A stretch of 23,749 nucleotides of DNA from Pyronema omphalodes (taxonomy: Eukaryota; Ascomycota; Pezizomycetes; Pezizales; Pyronemataceae). Each line of letters opens with the position of its first letter. The first letter of the stretch is position 1. The position numbers and the translations under genes are program-made. The stretch covers positions 1-23,749 of the forward strand of contig JAJJXM010000175.1 of the NCBI GenBank assembly GCA_024516155.1. The letters are read 5' to 3'. This document shows, piece after piece, positions 1-10,220 of this stretch. The notes under the pieces were generated by a model. The model was not told the DNA's origin, searched no databases, and saw only the letters and a list, made by a program, of their open reading frames with translations.

Positions 1-113
1 GATGTTTCTTGTTGTTTTTTGTTTTGGCTTCTATGTGCATAAAAGTCAATTCGATTCGGTTCGATTCGTGGATACCAGATCCGGTGTATGCATTGAAGAA
101 AATAAGCAACGGC
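1..113. other. Window edge, no gene seen
   Basis: T-rich start followed by unique sequence. The open frame covering this stretch has no family resemblance and runs into a degenerate GGAT repeat, so it is probably not coding. Confidence 0.4.
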
Positions 114-180
114 TGATGGATGTATGGATGGCTAGCTGGGTGGATAGATGGAAGGATGTATGGATAGAAGGATGGGATGT
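114..180 (+). repeat. Degenerate GGAT microsatellite
   Basis: Roughly 65 bp made of GATG, GGAT and GTAT tetramers with substitutions. This is an old simple repeat. The Met/Trp/Asp-rich peptide it encodes in one frame follows from the repeat and is not evidence for a gene. Confidence 0.6.
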
Positions 181-1490
181 TCCCATATCCCAAGATGATT
201 GGTTAGGAAGCGCTATCTTTTAAATCCCGGGTTCGGATGATTCCGGTCACGGTATGGCATTGAGGCCGGCCGTGTTATGCTGTGCTGACTTGATTTCATC
301 CGGTAGGTATAGGAAAAGCGTGATACAGGTGATGTGGTAATTAGAATCGAGATATGGAGGGTTTCTTACACACTTACACTACGGATTCGTGAACCATCTA
401 GGGATCACAGGAGGCAAGCAAGAAGGAAGGCGAACGCGACATTGAGATTTTCTTCAATTTTCTCGGCTCCAAGTTTGCGATTGTTTTCTTCTTATTTCTG
501 GATCAAGACTAGAAAGAGGCGGCGAATAGATTCGAAGTTCGAGGTTCGAGGTTCGAGTTTGCATGGGATTCGAAGGTTCGCCAGCAGAAAAATACGAAGA
601 TCTTATCAAATCCGTTGGGCTCAGCTCGGCATATCGATTCTTCAAGGTACCATAGTCGCCACCCGGATGCAAGACATGACTATCCACTTCGTCTAGATCT
701 TTGTCAATCATCCCTTCAACAATCTAACCGTTGGGCCTCCCTCCCTGTCCAAGCCTCATATGATCATCTCCATAGATTAAAAACTTCCCGTTTATCAGAC
801 CAAAGACTACGAAAATGGATTACGCGTTTCGTCGCGTGTTTTGTTTTCGCAGCATCTGTTTTACTCGTTTAGATGTTTATCCGTATGTTATCAACTCATC
901 CTATCTTATCCTATCCTAGGTGTTTCCATTTCGTTTATACACCCGTTTGGTTTCCTCTTTCCACATAGATCGTCGTTGCATGCCAAGATCTGTCTTATCT
1001 CTGATCCTGAACCCACCAGGTGACTCGACAAAAGATCTCGTCTCGGGATCTTCATACCCAAGCGAAGAAGGTATGGATTTGGCAATTTAGCAACTCAGAG
1101 CTCAAATCGGATCAGCTAGTTGCCTCCCGCCGAGACAAGACCCGGCCGGGGAGTCACAGCTTAGTACCATACCAAAGTAAGGAAGATGATGCTCGAGGGT
1201 TCGGGATCCTAACACTGCCACTTTTTAACCCTGGCGGAACGACGTTGCCACTGCACTGTCACTGTTGATGGACCTTCAATGCCCAACGCTGGTGGATCCA
1301 AACATTCTGGCGATACGCTGCATACATATGCTACCAGCTTCTTGTTTCAAATGCTTGTTCTCGGGTATGTACCCGTACAATATTCAATGCGCATTCTATG
1401 TATGCTGGCTATGTTATTCGAACTTTGGAAGCTCATACTTCATGCTTCCTGCTTGATGCTTTGCTTTATGCTCCCCACATTCTCCACGCC
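181..1490. other. Gene-free interval
   Basis: Several short open frames on both strands overlap each other and none shows a recognisable domain. Small local repeats occur: a 7-bp TTCGAGG-like repeat at about 531-557, TCCTATC-type repeats at about 905-925, and a small hairpin CGGGTA-TG-TACCCG near 1359-1372. Nothing else can be supported. Confidence 0.4.
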
Positions 1491-1493
1491 TTG

Positions 1494-1516
1494 TATATGT
1501 ACATAGAGTACATATA
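1494..1516. other. Perfect 9-bp stem hairpin
   Basis: TATATGTAC and GTACATATA face each other across a 5-nt loop (ATAGA). It could be a weak terminator-like or cruciform structure, but AT-rich palindromes of this size can arise by chance and no gene ends beside it. Confidence 0.35.
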
Positions 1517-3186
1517 ACTGCAGCTATGTAAACACGAATTCACATAATAAGGCCCTAGCTAGGCAAATAGTCACCATACTACAATGCCCCTTCCTAATTT
1601 CCTACTTGTCGAAGCATCAAAAAGTGCTATGTACACTTCAACGAATCGGAACCGTTTGTGCACTTTTGTCTTTGTTGTCCACAATTCGAAGTTCTATGAC
1701 GTGGGGTTCAAAAAATATGCTGGATAATATGTAATGGATATCGTGACATCGTAACATCGTGACATGGTGACGTGAAGTGCATACCCGTGAGTAACCATCC
1801 ACCCAAGCTCCAGCATCGTACAACTATTGGGGCCGTTGCCAGCACGCCATAATCATTTTGCTTCGCGTGTCGTGCTTTGTTGGCTTGAATGGCTTTACTG
1901 TTACTCATGTCACCTAATAATACGCTCACGTTTTTTTCCCCCTCCGTCTCGGTGCTTTCTTAAATTAGTACAGTGTCACAGACTCACAGACCCAATCCGA
2001 GTCGGACGTTAATCGGCCAAAATCAATTTTTTCCGGTTAAACGTCACGGATGAATTCCTTTAAATCTCTTCACCTCTTGACATGACAAGCTTTGAATCGA
2101 AGTTCTGAACAAAAAAGTCTCCTAAGCCGATATGTAAGGAAGGCTCTAGTCAAATTTCGTAACGACAAAAAAAAATTTAGCGTGCGGGTACGGTGGCGAA
2201 AAAAATAAGAAGCTGAGGATGAGCAACAACGGAGGTTGAAACTTTAGAAAGGGCACTAAAAACAGATCTTCTCGGTTCCGGAATTTAGGTTTATGTTTGG
2301 ATGGTGTTTCTGACAGGGAACATCGATCGTTCAATTTTTGTTGCCGCGTTGACTAGCCGGATATTGTTAATCAAGCGCTTCATTTTTTTTCCCGCGCGAG
2401 TTTCATCAACATCTCACTCACCTTCGACATTCGGCTTGATAGAGTCGCGGTTGAGAAAGAAAAGGACCTTTGCTTGCAGGTTTACCGGTTCGGTAATGGA
2501 GCACGTCGCATACCGGTCAGATTTACTTAGAGGAGGTATTACACACTTCGACTCGTTTGCACCGCCTGCGCCGCCGCCGCAGAATGCGTTCGAAGTTCTA
2601 CCGTCCACGGAAAAACTCTCGCTCTCTCTCCTTCCCGTCGGAGCAGGAGGAGCAGAAAAAACGCCTGAACTATGGAATGCAGGGTTATGCTCTTATCGTG
2701 AGAAAATGATGGAGTTTACCGCGTGCTCCCGCCGGTGACAGGTGTGGGTTAATGCAACTGTTGAGCTCCCATGTACAAGGACCTAAACAGAGCTCCTTTC
2801 TTTTCAAGATATGAGCACAGAGGTGTGAAAATCGAATTAAAGATTCGGATCTTAGCGGGACTAGAAAAATTAGAAACCAGCTCCCAATTTCAGTGTCTCT
2901 TTTGTGTTATATGCGAGGGTACACCACAGTAGTGAATTTTTGACATATGTATTCCCTTTATAGATCAGAATCCCGCACGAGTCCGGGGGTATTAGAACGT
3001 AGTCCGCAAGTTTCCCCGACGTTGAAGATTCGGATCTCAACGTACTAAATCATAAAAGGGAGTTGTAGAATAGGTTTGTGTAACGTCGGTTTTAAAATGG
3101 CGTTTCAGAACATCGCATCCAAAAGGCGCCCCCACGCAGTGAGCCATTGGGGGCAAAAGAACGTGGAATGTGGAGCCCACAAAATG
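1517..3186. other. Gene-free interval with weak ORFs only
   Basis: The longest open frame, 2301-2738 (+), covers a locally GC-rich patch with a CCGCCG run near 2570. Its composition is not convincing and it shows no motif. Short CGTGACAT-like direct repeats sit at about 1741-1775, and the 12-mer AGATTCGGATCT occurs twice (near 2841 and 3026). An unannotated 5' region of a gene cannot be excluded. Confidence 0.35.
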
Positions 3187-3212
3187 AGGCAAAGGCAAAG
3201 GCAAAGGCAAAG
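3187..3212 (+). repeat. (AGGCAA)4 microsatellite
   Basis: Four consecutive AGGCAA hexamers, clean and short, with no coding context. Confidence 0.8.
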
Positions 3213-3938
3213 AAAGTTTTTAACGTGGGCTCATTGGAAACTAGAAGATAAGAATTGAAGATGGAGTTTTCCGAATTCCGAAGCCTGCCTTGCTTAGGCT
3301 TGCTCATCTACACTTTTCAGGTATGTACCTCTTTTGCGGTTTCTTTGCAGTTACTTTGCAGCGGACGGCTTGCAACTATTCGCAAAGCTTCTTTTACCTC
3401 GCATGGAGATGATTTAGATGAAGATTTAAGGATTCTTGCGCCTCTTCATCTTGCGTATGTATGTACGTTTGAATCTTGCAGGATTTTCTGCAATGATTTT
3501 CTGCAAGTATCTTGCTAAGTTCTTTTCTTGAACTATACCGTGTACGCGTACATCTCCGTATACAAGGCTATCTAGTTTTGTCAATGAAGAGCATCAGGGA
3601 AGGCAAGAGAACCCTGTAAAATCTCGAGTATGGACTACATTTATCTTCGAATTGCTGCGAGTTTCTCCTGTCTTCACCTGTCTTCCACGGTGCTATAGTT
3701 TCCCTTCGTAAAGATATGAGCCAGGGATATAACACCACTATCATGTTTATCAACCAATCACCTTTGACAGATGATAATACTATGAAATTATAAATCCGTA
3801 GTGGTGTGCACTATATCCAATCCCTCGAAATCCCCGCCTAAGATCCCCGTGGATATAACAAAGCTGCCACTATTGAAAGATTTTTGTCCAGGAGAGGAAA
3901 CCACCAACTAAGCATATAATTGCACTTTGCAACTTTGC
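3213..3938. other. Gene-free interval beside the TIR element
   Basis: No family match in any frame. There are several TTTGCAG/CTGCAA motifs between 3335 and 3515 and a perfect 12-bp palindrome TGTACGCGTACA at 3541-3552. One copy of ATAGC at 3939-3943 directly abuts the element that follows. Confidence 0.4.
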
Positions 3939-3943
3939 ATAGC
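3939..3943. repeat. Left target-site duplication ATAGC
   Basis: ATAGC immediately precedes the left inverted-repeat end (TACGGCAACGC...). The same five bases follow the right end at 4956-4960, which is what a 5-bp target-site duplication predicts. Confidence 0.65.
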
Positions 3944-4111
3944 TACGGCAACGCATCTGTACATGGAGGGACAAAAAAACTTTGCATTTTTAATTTGCAT
4001 TTACACTTTTCACATTTCATCTGTTGCAACGCAGCAGTGCGACAGAGGAAGAGTACTCACCTACCAAAATAAATTGTCGCCACAACGACGCAGCCACACC
4101 GCTGACTAAAC
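3944..4111 (+). repeat. Left terminal inverted repeat
   Basis: The outer part (about 3944-4033) pairs with the right arm. The inner block ACGACGCAGCCACACCGC at about 4085-4102 pairs with ACGACACAGCCACACTGC of the right arm. Between them the left arm carries about 50 bp absent from the right arm, so one arm has gained or lost sequence since the arms formed. Confidence 0.8.
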
Positions 4112-4337
4112 ACTGACAGATGCGCATCACAAAATCGCAAGCGCGTACCGCTGCTGCACTGCGCAGAGATGCGGTTTTGCTTCAACACTTGAAGACACAG
4201 CGTGATACTTTACTTGGGCATTCATAGATGGATGAAATGTTGAATTTACGTGTTATGTGTTATTTTACAATGTTATCCTGTATCTCTATATCTCAGGTTG
4301 TGGTTTCTCCGCGTCATGCACCAGAGTTTTCTCCACC

Positions 4338-4493
4338 ATGGTCTCTACTACCAAGATTGCCACCGCAGAGTGGATACAGGTAAGCAATGCTCCCGCTATG
4401 GAGGATGACCCGGAAGGAAGAAGAATAGGTTGGGAAACACTGATCAAATCTGAGAACGAGCATGAAGCAGTTCTGATCGAACAAGACGTATAA
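4338..4493 (+). CDS. Small ORF inside the TIR element, unknown product
   Basis: A 51-codon frame beginning MVSTTKIATAEWIQ and ending in an acidic tail (ESENEHE-like) before TAA. The start sits in CCACCATGG, a strong eukaryotic initiation context. Fourteen codons in, CAG|GTAAGC forms a consensus splice donor, so this could instead be the first exon of a spliced transcript, or host sequence captured by the element. No domain is recognised. It resembles no transposase I know, and the frame may be fortuitous. Confidence 0.3.
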   Translation: MVSTTKIATAEWIQVSNAPAMEDDPEGRRIGWETLIKSENEHEAVLIEQDV

Positions 4494-4609
4494 TGCTGTA
4501 AAAAAAACAAAACACACTAAAGACAGATACATGATTCAGTACCTAGATAGCCGAAGGATAGCAAAAGCGAGAAATGAGTATTGAGCCAGAAAAGCCGATT
4601 AGAGGAAGT

Positions 4610-4820
4610 GCGAGGAAGAAGAGAAAAGGATGAGACGAAAACTGAAGAGAGGCGAGTGGAGAAGTCTGAAAAGAATAGGAAAAAGGCCAGGGCGAAGTGA
4701 GAGAGGCGGAGAGAAGAGAGTAGTGGAGAAGAGAGTAGCGGAGAGAAAAGAAGAGCAGAGGAGAGCAGAGGAGAGCTGGGGAGAGCTGGGGAGAGCTGGG
4801 GATAGCTGGGGAGAGCAGGG
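4610..4820 (+). repeat. Purine-rich tract with strong strand asymmetry
   Basis: More than 200 bp in which the plus strand is mostly G and A, and the minus strand correspondingly C and T. It ends in the 10-bp tandem array. The Lys/Arg/Glu-rich frame on the plus strand and the Ser/Leu-rich frame on the minus strand both follow from this composition and are not treated as genes. Confidence 0.7.
4751..4820 (+). repeat. 10-bp tandem array, seven units
   Basis: Seven consecutive 10-mers: variants ending AGCAGAG at 4751-4770, then GAGAGCTGGG three times, GATAGCTGGG, and GAGAGCAGGG. The G runs at a fixed 10-bp spacing are compatible with G-quadruplex or triplex formation, but that is inference. The array lies wholly inside the TIR element. 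Confidence 0.85.
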
Positions 4821-4835
4821 TTAGGGTAACCCTAA
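4818..4835. repeat. Head-to-head telomere-like motif
   Basis: GGGTTAGGG runs into TAA and then CCCTAA, so TTAGGG (4821-4826) and CCCTAA (4830-4835) face each other across 3 nt. TTAGGG is the usual filamentous-fungal telomere repeat. Two units are too few to prove telomeric origin. The position exactly between the tandem array and the right inverted repeat is notable. Confidence 0.6.
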
Positions 4836-4955
4836 TCAGCAGTGTGGCTGTGTCGTTGCGTTGCAACAGATGAAACCTGAAAAATGAAAATTGCAAAATG
4901 CAAATTAAAAAATGCAAAGTTTTTTTGTCCCTCCATGTACAGATGCGTTGCCGTA
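4833..4955 (-). repeat. Right terminal inverted repeat
   Basis: The reverse complement of this arm matches the left arm from the outer tip inwards. It lacks the 50-bp insertion of the left arm and is therefore probably closer to the original repeat. Confidence 0.8.
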
Positions 4956-4960
4956 ATAGC
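4956..4960. repeat. Right target-site duplication ATAGC
   Basis: ATAGC directly follows the right tip (...GCGTTGCCGTA) and equals the five bases before the left tip. Confidence 0.65.
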
Positions 4961-5867
4961 GAGTAATCTGCATATCACACACCCTCAACCCAATTGAACT
5001 GATAAGAAACGAGATATACCAGGGCATCCTGGGTATTAAGGTCTTCACCGAGGGTCAGGTCATTGAAGTCTAGCTTGCTGCTATGCATCCATGCTACAAA
5101 TAAACCTCGTTTAAATACAAAACAAAACTAGGTAGCTACAGTAAGGCATATGCAATACATCTCTCATCTCTAACTCTGCATGGAAGGCGTCTATCGGAAA
5201 GCGGATGGAAATGCAGGGAGACTCAAGGGGAATAGTGGTCTTGTTAATGACTATATTTTTCACTGTCAATGTTGAGGATATTATTTAATTTTTTCGAGTA
5301 AAGTTTAATTGAAATGAAGGGGGTTTGGGGCAACTCGTGGGTTCTTGGATGAGTTAGGAATCAAGGTTGTATCAAAGGAATAAGTTACATAGTACTATGC
5401 TCATAATTCCCTCTTATTGGATGGTTCTTCCACCGTTAATTGACATTCGCCATTCAACAAATGTCTTGATGGTGCCATCTTTAATGTCAGTCCAGAATGT
5501 TATGAACTGCAGATTGCTTCGTATTGGAACCATTAAGATCCCGTGGTATGAGTGATATGAAAGAAGGTATTGGATGTTGTGATAACTTCGATAGTACATG
5601 ATACAGGACAGTCCGCCAGGCTGTTCGCCCAGTGCCGGTACGCCCTGTAGGTTAGATAGGCATGTGTATAAACATGTGGAAACTTTTGCAGAGAAGGGCA
5701 TACATAATCGAGAATAATGGCATCTTAGTCGTCGTTGGTCACATTGGGACCTAGCTCCCGGCAATGGGCCTTAAAATAAAGTTATACAGGGACTCAGACT
5801 GGACCTTGATCAGGCAAGACGTCGAGACCTCAAGATGTATGGCATAATAGCTTTCTGTTGGGATTAT
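4961..5867. other. Interval without a clear gene
   Basis: A 116-codon minus-strand frame ends at 5414 and may be residual 3' sequence of the broken minus-strand gene ending near 5868, but no motif links them. Nothing else is supported. Confidence 0.35.
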
Positions 5868-7186
5868 TCATTTCAATTTTTCTCCACCGTCAACCTCCGA
5901 GATATTTCGGCATAGCTTGACACCTTCTTGATCCGTGTTTTTCTGAGAACTCAAAATGTTGTGTTCAAAACGCCACAGCCGGTAATTCTAGCGGACTCTT
6001 TGATCGAGGAATTATTTGCAATCGCCATTTCCTTGAAGATATGCTTGAATATATCCAGGCGAGCCGGGTAGATGTGATGGGTAACAATGCAGAGAGTGGA
6101 AGGGAACGTGCATCTTGTTACAGATAGTCGAGAATTTTGATGAAGATGCCGGAAGCATCCTTCACATCACGCAACAATGTGGTCCATCTCAATGTATGCT
6201 TCCCCGGATTTTCGAAGCATTTCCTGCAAAACGTATATGCTTCCCGCGGAAGTCTTGTTGGATTGATGATATGCTTGTAAACCCTCCATAAAAGGATGAA
6301 CTACCTGGTGCAGGCGTATTTCAAGATGTTTGGGCTGTGTTATTGGAAACAATCTTCAACCTGTAGAAACAGATGAGTTCGATCATGATCATTCTATATC
6401 GTACGGTATCCAATAAAAGCCAAATGCGGCTCGATGATTGGCGAACCACCGGATCACTAGCCCAGGCAGACATCAACAACAGGATTTTCAAACGTCAAAG
6501 ACGTCGTCGGAGTCCGATTCATCCGAGATTTTGTAATATCGCTAAGAGCTATCTATGGGAGTCGTATGCACTGAGGGTCTGGAACGGGCTGCTTGGGATC
6601 CGCGGATCCCCCGGACTCTCCGGAGCTTCGTGGGTTGAGTAAACAACAGAATATCAAAAGGCATATTCCATTTCATGCTTGGGGATAAGCCATATCAGTC
6701 AGCTGTTTCGTATTGTTTATAGCACGTTAATGGGCACACCATTTCTTTAACCACCGGAGTCGAGATGAATTTGCGTTGCATAAGAATGTTGACTAGATAA
6801 GTCTGCTCTAGAGTAAAGTCACGCCACCAGCTTCTAAGGTGGTGCTGTGCATGTTTCACCGAAGCAATCAAACACCGCGGAACTGTTTTATCCATCAGGA
6901 ATTGTGGTATTTTACCGTTATCTCTTCGTAATATTCGCTTAATAGCATTGATGCTTAAGTTTGTACTTTCCTCTTTGTAATCCTCTTTTTTGCCCAAGGG
7001 GGAGGTATTTTCGTCCCCACTTTGAGGCTGGCGTTGGATGAAGTGAGAGAATAAAAGAAAAACAAGAAGTGAAGAAAAAGTTTGGAAAGAAAAAGTTTTT
7101 TGTTGTAAAAATTTTCCTTTGTACCTTGATGCATTGCTTTTTTTATGTTCGTGGGCTGCACTTTTAAAATGACGTTTTTTGTGCAC
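5868..7186 (-). pseudogene. Broken minus-strand gene, unknown product
   Basis: Coding-like segments succeed one another in the direction of reading. One frame runs from 7186 to 6490, interrupted by TGA (6695-6697) and TAG (6542-6544), and ends at TGA near 6488 after an acidic SDESDSDD stretch. Another runs from about 6490 through ATG 6473 to about 6360. The next, +1, runs from 6352 to about 6180 (helical, with HQVVHPFMEGLQAY). Another +1 follows near 6170 (LLRDVKDASGIFIKILDYL), then two more segments reach a TGA at 5868-5870. TGA and TAG could each come from one C-to-T change (CGA, CAG). The family is not recognised. The alternative is chance overlap of short ORFs, but the charge pattern and the hand-over of frames favour a real, decayed gene. 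Confidence 0.35.
6594..6609. other. Perfect 16-bp palindrome
   Basis: GGGATCCGCGGATCCC reads the same on both strands. It lies within the broken minus-strand gene and may be chance. Confidence 0.4.
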
Positions 7187-9180
7187 TCTGACTGGAAAAG
7201 TCGGGCAGTGGTCAGGCTGTGCAGCTGTGCATAGAAATTGATGCCCGGAAAGAGTCGACGAGACAAGACCAGAGATAAGGTGTGCTTATTCAACCTTTCA
7301 AATTTCACGAATCTTCTCTGTAGTGCCAAGATGTCACTGTGCTCGGCAATCCTCGACTAGAGTAGGTAACAGAGGAGGTAACAAGGTGTCAAGCTATACT
7401 GTGCACAGCCTTGTCTACCCTTCATATCCTTGTTTTTGTCTCGCAGATCAGCTTTGCAAGTCACACAAATCATTCGTGGCATATTGCTTCTTTATGTTTC
7501 TTATTTTCACTACGTAGGTGGGTATGCAGTGACATGCTAGAACGCCCCTCTGATGATCCACCGCACTACTTCCACGATGTTTCTCCGGTGCAAAATACAA
7601 CTAGCTCTACAGGCCTCCAGTAACTAACTGTACACAGTCGTACCTGCGGTGGTCCTTTAGCTATATTCTTTAGCTATGATTTACACTTTTACGCTTCGGT
7701 GGTGTGCCGTCGCTAGCTACCTAGGGTAGGGTTTCGCGAGTACCGTTCTGGCGGCCCCGCTAGTAAAAGGCAGCTTCGATTTGAAAGCGCGAGCTTGAAG
7801 GTTAGCGCATCGAATCAACAATTAACATGAGCTCGCGAAGTTAAATTAAAGTCGGCCAATATTCTGCAACGCAACACCTTGAATTTTCTCGGCCATTAGA
7901 TAAGTATGCGGAGATAGCGTCCGCGTGTAGTATGAAATTAGAATTGGATTTCTGCAAAGAGGTTTTGCGGGCTTGAAAAATCAGGCAGCGGCCTGGAGAA
8001 GAAAAAAGTGGCACTTCGAGCTTCGTCAACATTTTCGGATCTTGTCAGGCTTTACTTTATTTGGGGAATGTATGCCCCACCTAATCTGCACAAACCCGCG
8101 GGCTGCCTGGAACCCAGTGGAGCAGCTTCTGCTGCGACTCTCCTGCGACGCTTTGCAGATTAGAGGCAAGCGAACATTTGCAGCGAACACCTGAGGCGGC
8201 GAAGTTAGGGAGCTTTTCTGCAACTCAACTGCAACTGCAACTGCGGGTTATGTGGAACTTGCTCTTCATACGCTTTTACAGGAGTTACAGGCGCTGTACG
8301 ATTTACACTCTTTGTCCTTGCCTGGCTTGCCCCTGGCACTCAAGATTCATCACTTTGAAGATCACTGAATTGTCAACTTGATCGACATTCTTCAGGATCC
8401 TGCAGCGTAGGAAGTTCTTCAACCTACGACTCCACAGAGTTCATCAGACCAAATTGTAACTTGTAACTGGCCGACCTCACCCCCGGTCAAAGTTAACGTT
8501 GTTGGGATTCTTGCTCGTCGGAGCCGGAATAATTTTCAAGACCAACTTAGTAGGGGCCAGAACAACCGATGATGATACTATTTTTGTCTCTTGTGCTAGA
8601 CAACACACATACGCGGCATCTTTGGGAAAGGATAGAAATCCTGTTCGAAAATGATGGTGAGCGAGTAGACTACTTCTCTCAATTGATTAATTCTCTCGAT
8701 TTACAGTTTTCACTTCATTCATCTCGGACAGTGCGTTTCGGCCTCGTTGAGTAAGGTGCTTTATTGCGCTTGCAGCTTTGTGACTGTGGTACAAATTACC
8801 CCCCAAGGGCGGTAAGAATTTGGACTTTGTTGCTCAAACCCTGCCTGGCTGGTCTGATTAACGGTAAGAAAGCCCTCTGGTATGCAATATGTACATGATG
8901 CGAGTTCCCAGATGAGAAGTTTTACTGCGCAGAATACGCAAGCCTTCCCTGGGCACCGACCTTTCTTTCAAGTTTCCCTCAATCTCCACGGTATCACCAT
9001 CGGACACCTGGTGCTGAGATGTCAATCGTGCGATGTTTCATTCCATCACTACTTTCTTACTGCCTTTATCAACCTTGTGTAAACTTTGACCGCTTGAAGT
9101 TACTGTTACGGTTACAAGTATGATTAACCTTACCATGTAACCTGACACACTATCCATCTAAATTTTCCAGGGCCCCGGGA
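7187..9180. other. Interval without a clear gene
   Basis: The plus-strand frame at 8569-8754 (about 60 codons) has plausible amino-acid composition but no motif. A CTGCAACT repeat lies at about 8218-8245. I see no introns, conserved motifs or repeats strong enough to annotate. Confidence 0.35.
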
Positions 9181-9998
9181 AATCGTGCTATCTATTTATC
9201 TATCACGATATCGTGAAAAATAAACTGCGGTAGAAAAAATGAAAACTGCACTTTCGTGAAACACAAAAACCCAACTCCGGTGGGGCTAAGATGATGCAAA
9301 AGATAACGAAATATCGGACGGATCTTCATATGGTGCAGAAAGGTATACGAAAAAGACGGCACATAACTTCTAAGAGATACTTTGCCGCCGCAAGGGACTG
9401 TCGGGATTTCTATCTGCCTTCGTCATTCGTATATACTTCGCCTTCTCCATGGTTTAGCTGCGGTACCGCGGTACATACCTCAGACTCTCCTCTTTGCCCT
9501 GGATCGACATGCAAATTTTTTTTCCGAAAAAAAGATAGAACGACAGTTAGATAGGACAGTTATTGACAAGCAAGCAGGATCTTCGAAAGTCGTGGTCGCA
9601 TATGACCGGCGGCCTCGGGCTGAGTGATCAAGTTCGCAGCTCACCTTTGACCTGCTTTTTACCGCAACTAAGGGACGGAACTGGTTGCTATTCATAAGCA
9701 ATCAATAACCAGGAAGCAACCATTAAAACTCCAAAAATGCATGGCGCGTTCCTTTCGGTGATCAGGCATATGCAGGATTAACTTTGCCAATCCCCGTTGT
9801 TCGTCGGAAACTCGTTGAAAACTCAGCCATCGAGTCACTGACGTGCGCGTTCGGAGGCGAATCTTTTGCCTCCATCACAGGTTGGAAATTCTGCTTTTAC
9901 ACTTCAACTTCCGCCCGCGGAATTCGGTTCAATATTGATGATGGACTTTGCATATTGTGCAGTGTGAAAGGGTACGTACGAGGCTATGGACAAGAGTA
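9181..9998. other. Interval without a clear gene
   Basis: Holds a perfect 14-bp palindrome TCACGATATCGTGA at 9203-9216. Overlapping short frames on both strands at 9291-9701 show no family resemblance. Confidence 0.35.
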
Positions 9999-10218
9999 GT
10001 GGACACTTTCGCAATGCAACCACATTCACAAGAACCCCTAAGTCCATAAATTCCACAACAATAAATAGCTAAGGGGGAAAATGAAACTGTACAGGTGAAA
10101 CTAAAGACGCTGATAAATATCCCGTTCATGGTATCTTTTATTTCGCTCTGAGGTGAATGGCATGGTGGTAGAAGTGATTGTTGAGGTGTCACAGTTATTG
10201 TAACGTGAAAGTGTCCAT
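9999..10218. mobile_element. Possible 220-bp MITE with imperfect TIRs
   Basis: The left end GTGGACACTTTCGCAATGCAA and the reverse complement of the right end ATGGACACTTTCACGTTACAA share an exact TGGACACTTTC core. Extended to 26 bp the match is 20 of 26, and five of the six differences are transitions. TA dinucleotides flank both ends (9997-9998 and 10219-10220), the classic target duplication of Tc1/mariner-type elements. The size suits a MITE. Without a second copy in the window this could still be a chance match. The minus-strand frame across it looks non-coding. Confidence 0.4.
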
Positions 10219-10220
10219 TA

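Larger units (their letters stand above)
3944..4955. mobile_element. 1,012-bp non-autonomous DNA element with TIRs
   Basis: Both ends start TACGGCAACGCATCTG and are identical inverted copies for more than 40 bp, including the run GGGAC plus seven A plus CTTTGC. Inward, similarity continues with small indels through CATCTGTTGCAACGCA. A further block resumes at 4082-4111 against 4833-4860 after a left-arm insertion of about 50 bp, and most differences in this block are transitions. ATAGC flanks both ends. No transposase is seen inside, so the element is non-autonomous, either a MITE-like element or a deleted transposon. The superfamily is unassigned: a 5-bp duplication is not the TA of Tc1/mariner. 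If TA were the target, the TIR would begin at CGGCAACGC instead. The interior holds a purine-rich array, a telomere-like motif and one small ORF. Confidence 0.85.

Noticed and set aside
59..68. GGTTCGATTC resembling a tRNA B box
   Set aside because: No cloverleaf or A box can be drawn around it.
2301..2738. 145-residue plus-strand ORF
   Set aside because: No motif, unusual composition, and it overlaps a GC-rich patch with simple repeats. I could not support it as a gene.
4543..4917. 124-residue Ser/Leu/Phe-rich minus-strand ORF
   Set aside because: It is the complement of the purine-rich tandem tract and runs into the TIR; composition alone explains it.
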